Below, piece after piece: positions 34,101-45,520 of a stretch of DNA of 64,000 nt. The stretch lies in contig JFHB01000052.1 in assembly GCA_000729835.1 (NCBI GenBank), positions 102,323 through 166,322 on the forward strand, in the 5' to 3' direction. Source of the DNA: Atkinsonella hypoxylon (taxonomy: Eukaryota; Ascomycota; Sordariomycetes; Hypocreales; Clavicipitaceae). How positions within the stretch are numbered: the first letter of the stretch is position 1; each line of letters opens with the position of its first letter. The translations under genes and the position numbers were made by a program. Below the pieces are notes generated by a model, which saw only the letters and a program-made list of their open reading frames with translations, was not told where the DNA came from and made no database searches.

Positions 34101-34752
34101 CGCAACCCCCTCGACTGTCACTAGACGCTTTGACTTATGCTTAGCATTGTCTCTCGTCATTGATGAGGATTCTATGTAAGTACATGTAAGGTACTACTGG
34201 ACCATGTCTTCTAAATTGCATGTTCTCAATTACAGTAGTAGCCCGTCATAAAGTTTTAAGCGAGTGATAAGAACTAAATGTTACAGTATTGCACGTTGGC
34301 GATATAGAACTGAAGCCAGTTCAGAGACTATGTTTAGTCATTGTGAGTCGCTACTCTACATATGTGAAGGTAATACGTGTTCTGTGGATGTGATTCTACA
34401 CGTAGCTCCTTGAATGAGGATCGCGCTTAGAAACTATTGTCAACATCTCAAAGTGCTTCATCATTGGCATTCTTCATGCAGCGTCCATACCAGTCTCCAC
34501 AGGCGAAACAAATGGCTAAAAATTGCTACCAGGACTTACTACTATGATCACCTGCTCTGAAGCAGTATCAATTTTGCTTCAATTAAGGAACGGCACCTAT
34601 CATACATATGTAAATAGTATTGATCGTGAGTCTGTTTTCCGCAACAAATATTATTTTCCCCCGCGAGAGCTCTCCATGCGAACCAGAAACCCCAGAATGA
34701 AACCTTACGGCGCAGTCAAGAATGGATAGTCCAGATACAAGGACTGCATCGC
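31109..34752. other. Long intergenic region
   Basis: No complete gene found in 3.6 kb. A minus-strand ATG at 31434 opens a signal-peptide-like frame ending at a GTAAGT donor near 31351. Other contents are an A/G-rich run at about 32215-32253, a CAG run near 33910, and many short open frames without family features. Confidence 0.4.
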
Positions 34753-36361
34753 CTAGTAGATGCCGGGGATGATTCTGTAGCGGACAATCTTCTTATACTT
34801 CTCCCAGTCCTCGCCATACTTGCGGTGGCACTTCTCATCGTCGCGACGGTCACGGTGAATGAGCAGCACTGCGAAGTACACAATGTAGAAGTAAGTGAGG
34901 GGGATTGCCCAACCGCGGGCACTACCCTGGATGACTTCACGGCCATCTCTCATGATAAAAGCCCCCTCGCTTGCCGCGCCAGAACCAGCAGCAAGAATTT
35001 GATAGCCAGCAAAGCCAGTAGGAAGGCTGTACGGCCAAGCTTGAATCCAGTCACCCAGATAATTAATGTGACGGGCCATACCCCACCATCCGGAGATGAG
35101 AAGCTTGCTGCCAGTCTTGGTCTCGATGTACTTGAGATGTGCGACTTTAGGGTCCTTCGGATTAGTGCGGAAGGCGTTCTTCTCGCTGTTGGCAGAACGA
35201 AACATGTAAAAGCCGAGGACGACGAGAGAAACAGTGCCGGCCAAGCCAGCGGGACCGAGAGATAGAGGGTGGACAGACAGGTAGCGAGTTTGCATCGAAT
35301 AGACGAAAGGGACCCAGACAAGATCACCAAACGCAAGCATCATACCAAAGCCATCTGTCGTGATATCCATTGTTGTTAAAATAGCAGGCTCGAACCACCA
35401 AGAGTCTACAACGTACACCGCCTGCACAACGGTGATGCAAACAATGCTATCAGTTACGAACCCAAAGTTACGATACTGTCGAGCACACCACGCGCAATTG
35501 AGGATGATCCAGCCCATCATTCCTGGGCGCAGCTCGCACCATTCCTTCAAGTCGACTTCTCCAATGAGAGGAATTGTCACACGCGGGTTGAGCTCACGGC
35601 CGATGAACCAGTCATATAGCAAGTTGCCAGAGTGTCCACCAGCAGCAAGCTCGCGGAGCTCTGCGTTGCCGGGCTTGACGGTGAAGCTGCGGACGTAGAC
35701 AAACGTGGCAATAGCATAAGAGATTCCGATATTGGCCGTGAGAATCTGAACGTAGTTATCGCTGATGAACGTCCAGACCGGAAACTCCGCACCCTGAGTG
35801 ACCGTACCGGCAGCCAATGCAGCCAGCGTAGCTGTATTGGAGTAAAAAGCTTACACAATCGTTAGCCCTGGGTCACCACTGCCATGCACGATTACACATA
35901 CTGTTGAGCCTGTACTTTAGTCGCCCACCAGAACTGAGCTCAGTTCCCTCTATCTCGGCCGCGGGCAAAACTCGGTATAGAATAAGATTCAGCAGATAAT
36001 ATGCCAGAACGGCCCCGGTTGCCTTCCAGCTGGCCAAACCCCAGATTCCATCTTGCGGCCAGCCAACCTCGCGCTTGAGCTGGTCCAGAGACAAGGACCG
36101 TGGGCTCAGAAGCGATGGCGCTGGGCATCCCGAGATGTCGTTGCAAGCGAAGGTGAAGACGTAGACGAGGAGGGGCAAACCGAAAGAAATGGCGAAGGCA
36201 CCAGGGCTAAATGAGAACAACAATAGTTAGAGTAACTCCCTAAGCGGAGTGCAAGTGTGAATAACTGGAGCGTTTTGTTGCTCTCACGGTCCAAAGAACT
36301 CGTAGCCATGCTGACCTGGAGCGGCTGCACCTTTCGCTGGCGGTTTAGTCTTGGAGGCCAT
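34753..36361 (-). CDS. ERG24: C-14 sterol reductase (ERG24)
   Basis: Three exons, complement(34753..35849, 35902..36206, 36288..36361), give 491 aa. The product reduces the C14-C15 double bond formed after CYP51 demethylation in ergosterol synthesis, in the ER membrane, using NADPH. The N-terminus MASKTKPPAK leads into EFFGPPGAFAISFGLP, which spans intron 1 exactly as in ERG24/lamin-B-receptor proteins. Then come GGRLKYRLN, YDWFIGRELNPR, LPYRL-type helices, and the C-terminal signature SGWWGMARHINYLGDW. The terminal RDDEKCHRKYGEDWEKY cofactor region is complete. Eight to ten membrane segments are visible. Length is normal. Delta-14 reductase is a target of morpholine fungicides. The delta-24(28) reductase ERG4 and delta-7 reductase are relatives, but the N-terminal FGPPGAF and internal FIGRELNPR favour ERG24. 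Confidence 0.9.
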
Positions 36362-37155
36362 TTCGTCAGGCACTCCCAATGACCAGTAATGAAGACAGGA
36401 ATCGGATCCTCGGGAAAAGTACGACTTGTCATCAACTATTATCTGAAAGCTGATTGATGCTTGTATTATCTACGTTGTTATGCTGATCTTCTCTCCCTAT
36501 ACTATTATGGCCCACCCAGGTCACGTGCTGATGCAAGTGACTTGTCAGCACCCTCCAAAACTGACTTGGTATAATTGTCAGACTTACGATGTAGCCGTTA
36601 GTATTTCGGAGCGTGTAAGTACAAGTATTATAATATATTAGTATGGGACATAATGTAGTGTCTACTGCGGTGATTTGATTGAGCAATGAGCCTTGTCGGT
36701 ACGAAAGTGTAGGCACTAAGTCTTGCGTTCCCGAAAGAGATAGAGCCGGTTTAGTCCTACCGGTTAAGATGAGCAATTAGAGTTTGCGGATGAATTGTTC
36801 TGCCGCACCGGACAGGCTCTTACAGGCCCTTCCCTGCAGCCATCCCTCTTCTGACTGGGCGCCTTAACGGGAGAAGACCTAGCCTCTAGGACGGTAACCG
36901 TAAAGGCAAAACGTGGTCAGTTTTGTCGCAACTGCTTAACGCGAGCGTAACTCCGAGACTTGGGACTTGCAATGAAGGCTGCAGTCATTCTCTGCACCTT
37001 CCTCCACAGAGTCGGTGCAATTGAAGGATTCGGGTGCGTATAAGCGAATCTCAGCCAAAGCCGACTTGCGTCCACAGCTGAAGCGCCGATTCGACTTCAT
37101 CATAGAGCGCATCCCCGCTATACTAATATTCTTCTTCGCCGCATATCCCGTCACA
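36362..37155. other. Intergenic region between divergent ERG24 and Atg27-like genes
   Basis: No gene seen. It should contain both promoters and 5' UTRs. No motif could be assigned with confidence. Confidence 0.4.
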
Positions 37156-38287
37156 ATGCGACAAGCTCTTTTGAGCGCGGCGTTCTTGACCGCTTCGCTT
37201 GTCAGCGCCAAAGAATCTCAGTCAACTACACAAGTGCCAGCATGCACAGCAACGGCATCCACCGGTACTGGTGGCTTCTTCGACCTGCGACCTCTAATTG
37301 CGCATGCTCAAGAGAAGGGAAAACAACGCAAGACTGGCATCACGAAAGACTATCATGCAAGAGGTTACGATTACGGCAAGAACTTTACGCTCAACATATG
37401 CGGAGCAGTTGTCGATCCGGTGACGGACGTCAGAGGAGTGCCCAAGACGTCGTGGCGTAACGTAAGCGCCTACTACATGTCGCATGGAAGCATATACTCT
37501 ATCGGGTGAGTTTGCTACCCCGCCGAATGAGTTTCTGAGCACTTGAAAACTTACGACGATCAAGATCCGAGTCGATGAACCTAGTCAGTCGTGGCCGCAA
37601 GCTGGTCTTGCAATACACCGGCGGGTCGCCGTGCGGGAATACAGAGTCGAGTAAAAGTAGCCGGAGTGACTCGAAGAACAGTTGGGGAAGCAAAGAAGAG
37701 GCTCTGAAAGGACGACCTCATAAAATTGAGTCGGTTGGAAAGGACGATGATAAAGGAAAGACCACGAAACGGAAATCAACGACCATATCATTCCTCTGCG
37801 ATCGAGACCCCACCAACTCTCAAGCTGCCTTTTCATTTGTGGGTGTTTCACCTGACGAATGCTCATATTTTTTCGAAGCTCGCTCTATCCACGCTTGTGC
37901 TGGCGCCGAGCGTCACAAACCAGGCAGCGTTGGACCAGGGAGTGTATTCGGCATTATTCTAATAATTGCCATCTTGGTGTACGCCCTGGGCGGTGTTTTC
38001 TATAACCGAACCGTTAAAAATGCCCGTGGCTGGCGGCAATTGCCAAATTACAGCCTGTGGGCTGGTATTGGCAACTTCTTTAGTGTATGTAATGCTCTTT
38101 TCTTTCGTTGCTGGAAGTGGACAACACTAACAATTACCAGGACATATTCATTGTCTTGTTTTCTTCGTGCTTAAGGTGCCTTCCCGGACGAAGGGAATAC
38201 AGCCATCTCAACACAAACTCGAGATATAGAAACTCTGAGGCCGAGAACCGACTTATTGACCAGCTTGATGAAGAATGGGACGACTAG
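37156..38287 (+). CDS. Atg27/mannose-6-phosphate-receptor-like membrane protein
   Basis: Exons join(37156..37505, 37565..38084, 38141..38287) give 338 aa. The signal peptide is MRQALLSAAFLTASLVSA. The lumenal MRH-type domain has DYGKNFTLNICG, NVSAYYMSHGSIYSIG, RGRKLVLQYTGGSPCG and FLCDRDP, and a cysteine-bearing ECSYFFEARSIHAC end. One membrane helix (FGIILIIAILVYALGGVFYN) follows, then a conserved cytosolic tail NARGWRQLPNYSLW and DIFIVLFSSCLRCLPG. The family includes Atg27 (Atg9 trafficking, autophagy) and Mrl1-type receptors cycling between Golgi, endosome and vacuole. A lysine/serine-rich insert of about 60 residues interrupts the lumenal domain, as in other filamentous fungi. The ATG at 37156 is chosen because the signal peptide starts there, although the frame is open further upstream. 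Confidence 0.82.
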
Positions 38288-41200
38288 GAAAATGCGAGCC
38301 GGGATTGTCATCTAATAGGCTAGGTTTCTTCTTCTTGACATGTATTATTTCTCGTTGGGAACACTGGCCTCATTTCATGTATGATTAGTCTACGACAGCA
38401 TCATTGTATTCATGGCGTTGGTGGGAATGAAAGGGATGTTTAAACTGTTCCAGTCTAGTTTTGCTCTTGTGGCTCCCTTGTTAATATGCGCGCGCAATTC
38501 TAGCTGCTCCCCGCCCAGCTAGAATTGAACCACGGCTAGCTAGCAGGTCTGGTCCCCCTACTAGCTAGTACTATAGTTGCCTCTAGGTAGTAGAAGTCGT
38601 GCCCCTACTACCTAAAAAAAAATAACCGCGGATTTACAAGCTATTCCGCGCTGTAAATTAGCTATATACACCTAACGCTCTAGGGTTTATTCGAGCTAGC
38701 TGTTGCAGCTATAATGCAATAAAACGTGGGTTAGAAGACGCTGGAAACAGGGAGGTGTAGAAGCTATTATAGGGTTGTTAGAAGGGCAACTAGAAGTTGT
38801 AGGAAGCTAGAAGGTTAGAATACTAGGAGGAAGGTAGAGAACTAGGGTATAAACTACAGAAGGAAGAGGAGCTAGTGTTTATGGTAGGGAACTATTTCAG
38901 ATGATGTAATTAGGTAGCATAGGAGGTTTTTCATCCAACTAGGGTATTCTACCTAGTAAGGTTTTCCTCCTGTGGATTAGACGCAGAGGTACCAGCTATA
39001 CTAGCGTAATTAACAACAATATGCGCGCGCGGTAAGCTCAGGCGCGGAGTTTTGCTGTAGCATGGGAATACCGTGCTCCTGCCTCTCCCAGCGGGTTGAA
39101 AGACGTCGAGTGTCTGGCATAGCTAGGTATTAGCCAACCTAGAATTGCTCTGACGATTCCAAGGCTTAACCGATGAAACTGCGAGTGCTAGTTTTTCATG
39201 ACGCGGATCTTGCTGCAAAAGCCTCCTTTCGCACGGACCAATTCCGAGAATTGTCCGCGTGATTCACTTTGACCACGTGTCTATGCTTGTCTCGTATGCT
39301 TGTCTTGGAGACCTCCGACAATGGCTCTATCTCGAAATTCAGGCTTGGTGTGTCAAAGATTAATCACCACAGCACTGTGGCAACCTGCAACGCGTTCCAA
39401 AACGGAATTCTGCTCACGAGGATCCCGACAGAGAAATGTCCCGATTAGGAAGATTGCATGCTACCTGGTCACGCGAACCAGAATGTCGGTATTCGTGGGG
39501 CACAAGCACAGACGCGCCTGATGAATAAGGACCACTCCGAATAGAAGCTCCAACCTGGTTACCTACCACTATGTCGGTATCCCATCCCTCCTTTGATGAG
39601 GCCCACAACACGATTGAGTCAAGGGCTATTATCCAACGGCTATCCAACGGCCATCCAACGGCTGGACCCAACGGGCCATGATCTTTCCCCTGAGATGATC
39701 AAGTGTACGGAGTAAGTAGCAGTCAGATCAGGATGTCACGCCAGATGACCAGCATTTCGCCGAATTCTTGAGCGAACAGAGATTCGGGTATCGAAGCAAG
39801 GTGAAATCTCTTTCAAAAACCACTCGAACTTTTCGCCAACTCTGAACAAAAGCTGTTGTCTGCCGGATGGCCTTTGCTCTCTTTCCATCTGGCTCCCACG
39901 TTCCCGGCCAAGTTCGACTTGAACGTTCGCAACGGCTTTGATACATGGTCCAAACTGGCATACAAAGTTGGGCTTGTTTCAGACTTTACTCTTACTCGCG
40001 GCCTGTACGGTCAACAGGTCTTCTGATTGCAGCTGCATGGTCTGATATTTCTGCACCTTTGTCCTATGTTCTTATGCCAGTTTCTGGGGCTGCAGCGCAT
40101 TTGTGCGACCGGCAAATCCGGTTCTTGCGCGCCTTTGGAACCTCTAGCGTAAACTAAGGGTAGTATTTCCCCTTGAAAAAGTGTTTGCCACCCAAGGCAT
40201 GCGTCGGGAGTAGAACCAAACAGGAGAATTCAGCAAATAGGTAGATATCTGTGAGCCTGTACCGGCAAGCACAGGACAGACACTTGCACGAGACCGGTGG
40301 TCATGTAATCTTACTAGATGTCATTTCTATTTTTACACATTCCCGACGGCTCGGCTAAGCGAACATACACTAGTTTTTGTAAACGCATCCGAAGATTCGC
40401 TGAAGATCCGATGGGTAATGGATGGGAGTCTCCTGGGATTTTATGCCACAACATGCATGACATGTTGTGGATCTATTTCGGAACTAGGATTGGTCTTGGA
40501 TTTGCGACTCTACGTGAAGCAACACAAAGGGGGTGCCTATAACGACACGGACGTAATCTCCTTTGACAAAGGCCCATTGCGGACTACTTGTGAATCTCAA
40601 GCCTTGATTAGTACGCTGGTGCCGCAAAGTTCTTGTCATGCTCGCTGGCAAGAGTGTAATGCCAAGCCACACACAGCATCCAGTCAACTCCCTCCATGAA
40701 TCCACAGCATTTCCAGTTCTAGAAATCTCTCTGCAATAGTTACTATTGCATTCGGCGTGCAAACAAGGCTTTTGCGATGCCCTTTGCCTCAAGGACCACC
40801 CTGCGTTCAGCGCCACCCCTGCATCGCCAGTCTACTACAGAACTTCAACTGAAATCAACGTTCGGCAAGCATTCTGTGTCTGATCACGTCAGGAAACGGC
40901 ACTAAGCGAAAGTTGTGCTTTCCAAATCGGTTCGAGAATGCATAATCTTGCTTGCCACTCTGAAGTCCGGGCAGCATCTGCAGGCAGTACCTACACGGAA
41001 ACTGGACTTGTTAGCAGAGATAAGACTGGGTGTGAGATGTAGAAAATAGGATAAAGATGCGTCGAAAATGCCAATAAAAAAGAAAACAGGCTCTGAATAA
41101 GACTGTACTAACTATTTTCACTGTTCTGGCTGACATTGCGAAGCATCGCCTTGTGAACTCACACTTCTCTCACTTTTGCGAAACAAGCCGGAGCTGGCAC

Positions 41201-41621
41201 TTGCTAACAGTGTCCAGCCGCCTGGAATATCTTTGACGGCCGGCCGACAGTGCTCTCCAGCTGGCAGAGCTGGCAGAGAGGAAATATCGCTCTCTTCCTT
41301 TTAAATTTATTAAACCCCTAGCTTCTTGCATTTCTTCGACCCGAAACTTATTTCTTTCACTATACTTCAGATATTGCCAATTATTCTTTGTTCATTAGAT
41401 TGATTTATTCATCTTTATCAACTCTATCTTCATCTGAAGCCCTGTTGCTGTGAAAGAGACGCAAAGCGAACTCAGGATATATCATCGTTTTGGATGTGAA
41501 CGTCAACTACGCGTCCATGGTTCTATTTGCTTCATCATTCATCAAGACATTTGCCAAATTCTAGCTATATTTTGGTTCTCAAAGGCTTTTAAAACTCAAC
41601 ATCCGGCCAGAAAGACTTGCA
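38288..41621. other. Long intergenic region with a direct-repeat-bounded segment
   Basis: No gene supported in 3.3 kb. It includes the 38483-39030 segment described separately and a CCAACGGC tandem-like stretch at about 39636-39672. Pyrimidine-rich sequence before 41622 is probably the 5' leader of the Myb-like gene. Confidence 0.4.
38483..39030. repeat. Segment bounded by 13-bp direct repeats
   Basis: AATATGCGCGCGC occurs at 38483-38495 and 39018-39030 in the same orientation, flanking 522 bp rich in CTAG and TAGAAG steps, with no long open frame. The arrangement looks like a target-site duplication around an inserted element, but clear terminal inverted repeats were not found. Confidence 0.4.
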
Positions 41622-42795
41622 ATGATGGCTTACAATCGTAACTCATCGTATCAAACCATCGAAAACAGTGAGGAGTTCTCAATTTCGGATTTCCAAACAG
41701 TGCGTATTCAGTTCTTCTTCTTCTTCCTCGTCTTTTCTTTCTCTCTCTTTCTCTTTTTTTTTTTTTTTTTGTTTCAGGTCCAAAGTTGTGATACTGATCA
41801 ACGAGCAGTCAAGTTACAACTTATTCCACCCCGATTATTCTGCAGCTATTTCTTGCTATTCATCGCCAACACTCTTTCCACCTCATGTTTTCGACTCATC
41901 GACAAACCCCTTGATCACCACGGAAACTCCCTTAATTAATCATACTTCAACTACAACAGAATGTTCTGCTATTGCACCTTTGACCTTCTTGAACTACCCC
42001 GTGGGATATGGCTATGACTACAACTGCAGTGCATTTCCGAGAAATCACATTCCGTGTCCTACATTGGATTGCCTAGACCCTTCAATGCAAGGGAGCTCTC
42101 ATTCACTTGAGGAGAAGTCGATGTGCATAGACAATTTTTTCCCATCTCCAGTAACTGCGGGTTCTACTGTCTCATGCACGACAAATCACTATGATGAACT
42201 TGCCGTCTCCGCAGCTTCATTGTCAACGACCCCTGTGCTTATGCCGAGCGGTATCGACGAAGACCACTGCAGTCAAAAACAGGACACGGAGACTGGAAAA
42301 ATTCCTACCTCCAGCAAGCACCGAGTGCGCAAATCTCGCAAAAGGGCACCAGAATTATCCACGCGGTGTGAACGGCAAGATGCGAATGCAGAACAAAGAG
42401 AGCTTGAGAACCAAATCCTCAGGGAATGTCGCGCAAAAGGGATGACATATCGGGAGATCATGGATGTATACCCCTTCACGGTCACAGAGTCAACGCTGCG
42501 TGGCCGGCACCGAACTATCACAATACCCAGCTCCAAAAGACCTAGAAAGCCACAATGGACTCCTAGAGATGTGAGCAGCTTTCATTCCAACTTTGAAACA
42601 AGAACTGCGTTAACCTCGGATCTGTAGATTGAACTTTTGAAGGAAGCTGTTCCTCTGTACACTCGCCGAACGGGAAAAATGAAGGTGTCGTGGAAAAGTG
42701 TCTCAGAATACATCTATAGACAAGGTGGCACTCATAATTTCGCATTCACTGCGTGTCACAAGAAGTGGGAGGAAGTCACAAACCAGCAAGTTTAG
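41622..42795 (+). CDS. Fungal Myb/SANT-like DNA-binding protein
   Basis: The 3' half is firm: an exon ending KRPRKPQWTPRD at 42570, a 57-nt intron, and a last exon 42628-42795 beginning IELLKEAVPLYT and ending KKWEEVTNQQV. Together they form a basic Myb/SANT-like helical domain (TPRDIELLKEAV, then WKSVSEYI, then FTACHKKWEEV). It is preceded by a second helical block (RELENQILRECRAKGMTYREIMDVYP). The N-terminus is serine/threonine-rich. The start MMAYNRNSSYQ at 41622 and a first intron ending in the long pyrimidine tract at about 41700-41785 are likely, but the exact junction is unsure (41703/41786 keeps phase). Predicted nuclear regulator of unknown target, about 344 aa. An uninterrupted reading through the T-tract would create an implausible poly-Ser/Phe stretch. 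Confidence 0.68.
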
Positions 42796-42963
42796 ACATA
42801 GGGGAAATCACATACGGAGTGAGAGGGAATATGGCAGGGTGTCGAAACACAGACTGCAGGTTCTTATCACAATACAGGTGGAAGAGTGTTCGCTCCTCTG
42901 AGCCATTACGAGCTGGTGAATATTGCTTTGACTCTATATATTCTAGGAATACGTTACAATAGA

Positions 42964-44095
42964 TTATAATCTACTATCATCAAGCACTTCCTGCTTTAAA
43001 CCAATCCCATTCAAAACATCTGCTAGCCTCAGAGGCCTCGCCTTTAAAGCCTCCCACTCTGCTTTATTCTTGACCAAGGCGGTGCCAGCCAACAAGGTGC
43101 CATTCAAAGCCAGTTTACCTAGTTCTGTGCCATCCTCACCATACACAGATCCACCTTCCGCAAGTCTGGGACAAATGACCAACCTGTTCTTGGTCAAGGC
43201 CATGTTGTAACTGATCCGCGAGGGCCCATCTGCGGGGACATCTTCCCCGACAGGAACCCCATTCCGCGTTTCAACAGCCCGGCATGCCCTGCGATACAAA
43301 CGGAGATACGCAGCATATAGCTCAGAAGCGGGCATCCCCGGCCGAATAGCTTCCGAGAACACCACAAACGGTGCCTGGTCAAGATCATCCCCATCCGCGA
43401 GAACATGCCACTTCGACCCTGAGTCAAGACCGTCTCTCATCCTATCGATAGGCAACAACTGGATATGTCGGTGCGGCTGGCTCGCCCCAGAGTGCTCGCC
43501 GCAGTTGAAGAACGCGAACAGCCCATCATCCTCTTTTACCTCGCGATGAGCCTCTGCGTAGGCTTCGATGCAGGACAACGTGGACTCCAGATCGTCCTGC
43601 TCGAGGACCCAACTCTGCTCCTTGTAGTCCTTGGTAGCGAGGATGAAATGCTCCGGAACAACGGCGAATCTGTTCAGAACAAGATAGTGCGATGGACCTA
43701 GATCCGTTATGAACAGTGATGGCGGGGGGTGAGCAAACGGATCGACGGGGTTGTGGGTGCGGGATGGGTCGGGCGGCGGACCTCTGGGCTTGTTGGCGAG
43801 GGCGGGGGAGAAGCGCAGTTGGAACTATTAACCTTGTGAATACGCATTGGACGTTTTATCCTTTTTTTTTTTTTCGCTTCGTTTCATTCACTAGGAAGCT
43901 TGAGCTTTGTGTGGCAAGACGAACTGTGACGGAGCCTAGGGGTAGGAGGGTGACCTGGGTCGGGAAGTAATGGAGCTCTCCATCTGCGCGAGCTTTGGCA
44001 AACGCTGTCTTGACTAGCTGTGGCAGATTGGCCGGAGGCTTCACTGCCCGCGCTGCCATGTTCATGGCTGATCGTCTGAGTGTTTGGATAGACAA
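42964..44095 (-). CDS. Ap4A phosphorylase / ATP adenylyltransferase (Apa1/Apa2 type)
   Basis: Exons complement(42964..43824, 43925..44065), or from the ATG at 44095, give 333 or 343 aa. Exon 1 has NLPQLVKTAFAKARADGEL, then HYFPTQVTLLP. Exon 2 continues FQLRFSPALANKPRG, then GPSHYLVLNRFAVVPEHFILAT, and FFNCGEHSGASQPHRHIQLLP. The HRHIQ core is the HIT-superfamily HxHxQ nucleotide-transfer motif. The enzyme phosphorolyses diadenosine tetraphosphate to ADP and ATP, controlling dinucleotide levels in the cytosol. The C-terminal domain SRISYNMALTKNRLVICPR is also typical of this family. The intron uses GTTCGT...TAG. It is on the same strand as, and downstream of, the FIT/Scs3 gene with a 366-bp gap. 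Confidence 0.88.
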
Positions 44096-44461
44096 GGTGA
44101 CGGTGGGAGGAGAGTTGCAAGTCTTGGGAGGTAAGCTGTGAATCTAGCGCATATGCTCCAAACCGAGGACGTAAGCGATGAGGTCAACAATGAAGCTGTA
44201 GTGGGGCTTACCATGCGTATGCCTCAACGTGAGCTTGCGATGCTTCAGCCACTCAGACGTCACAACTTTTTCAAGATCATTTTTGATGCTTCATTAGTTC
44301 TAATCTCTTGCTATCTGATCATGATGATATGTTTCTCATGCAGTTTCTCAAATCACACATCGAGCTGCGCCACACACCCTGTGCCAAGCTCATCCTTCGA
44401 CTAATCCCCGCCGCTTCACACGCTTGGCCATTACAACTAACTGCGTTATTGGCGGAGACGT
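44096..44461. other. Intergenic region between FIT-like and Ap4A phosphorylase genes
   Basis: No gene seen; short head-to-tail spacer, presumably 3' UTR of the FIT-like gene and promoter of the phosphorylase gene. Confidence 0.4.
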
Positions 44462-45520
44462 CTAAATCCCAGGCATTCCAACAATACCTCTTAGAACAGG
44501 AACAAAACGAGGGACAATGTATACCAGGTAGATGCCGATCAGTGCGGTCGACAAGCCGGTGAACTATCAGCAACGTTAGTTACATTTGTCTCGTTTGACA
44601 CCATAATGAAAACACACCTTTTCAAACCAAGTATGGAAGTAGATAGCTGTCATCAACAACATCCACAAATTGAGCAACGCGATTGCAACCGCGGTCTTGC
44701 CCCCGATGCCCAAGGAGGACTGACCCTGGCCCTGACCAGCCTCCATCTCAGCAATAATGTTTGCCCTCTTCAGTGCTCCATCAGGCATGATTACACATCG
44801 CTCCTCGGCAGTTCTACTTCGCCACCTCCCAACAGACCATCCGATCTCCTGCAGTAAGAACGAAGTGCCAAGCACAAGCAAGAACACATGTCCCGATATA
44901 TCGTGACCACCGCTCCACCTGCCACCAGCTGCCTTGCACGCCACGGCAGTGAAGGCATCTCCCATAGCAGAATCCCCCAGCTTGACATCCTGTTGTACCA
45001 GGTCGCATTTTCCGCCGGTCCATCGAAACCCGCGATCGATGAGAGGAGGACCAAAGAACCACTGGGTAACGAAGAACCACCATCCCGTAACAGCCACCCA
45101 ACGAAGGATTGCCCGAAAACGTCTCGAGGTGATGTCGAGGCCGCTAGTACCACCACCGCTGGGATGCGTCAGAAGAAAGAAGTAGAACCCGAGAGTGGTC
45201 CAGCCCCAGCCCCGCTTCACAAATAAGACGTTGAAGACGTTGGACTTGCGGGCGAAATAGCTCGGTGCGAAATTGGGGTCCTGTGAGTGCGATTGCGTCG
45301 TAGGGTCATAGTGCGCGCCCCGTGTTTGCGGCGAGATGACGGAGAAGACGGTGCCGAAGACGAGGAGCAGGGGGAAAATGACGAGGACAAGTCTTTCGGT
45401 TGGGGTCGGGAGGAATGGCGAGTTGCGCGGCGGCGAAGATGGTGCTGGTTGCATGGGATCTTGGGCCATTTGGTCGGTTTCTTTGGCGCCGAGGTTGGCG
45501 CTGCGGCGCGTGGTCACCAT
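44462..45520 (-). CDS. FIT family protein (FITM2/Scs3-like, ER lipid-droplet biogenesis)
   Basis: Exons complement(44462..44563, 44618..45520) give 334 aa. The junction FEK/FTGLSTALIGIYL is in phase 0; without splicing the protein would end early. About six membrane segments are seen, starting with RLVLVIFPLLLVFGTVFSVI. The two histidines of FIT proteins are visible in DISGHVFLLVLGTSF and IYFHTWFEK. FIT/Scs3 proteins are ER acyl-CoA diphosphatases needed for lipid-droplet budding and, in yeast, for phospholipid homeostasis and inositol growth. The N-terminal about 40 residues are proline/serine-rich and polar. Length and layout match fungal homologues. Confidence 0.87.

Noticed and set aside
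38496..38540. SINE suggested by a box-B-like AGAATTGAACC in reverse
   Set aside because: It lies at the wrong end for an internal Pol III promoter in that orientation, and no box A was found.
41668..42627. Continuous 319-codon frame with poly-Ser and poly-Phe near its start
   Set aside because: Starts at GTG, and the Ser/Phe run is the pyrimidine tract of an intron; the 3' end also reads through a GTGAGC...TAG intron. The spliced Myb-like gene explains it better.
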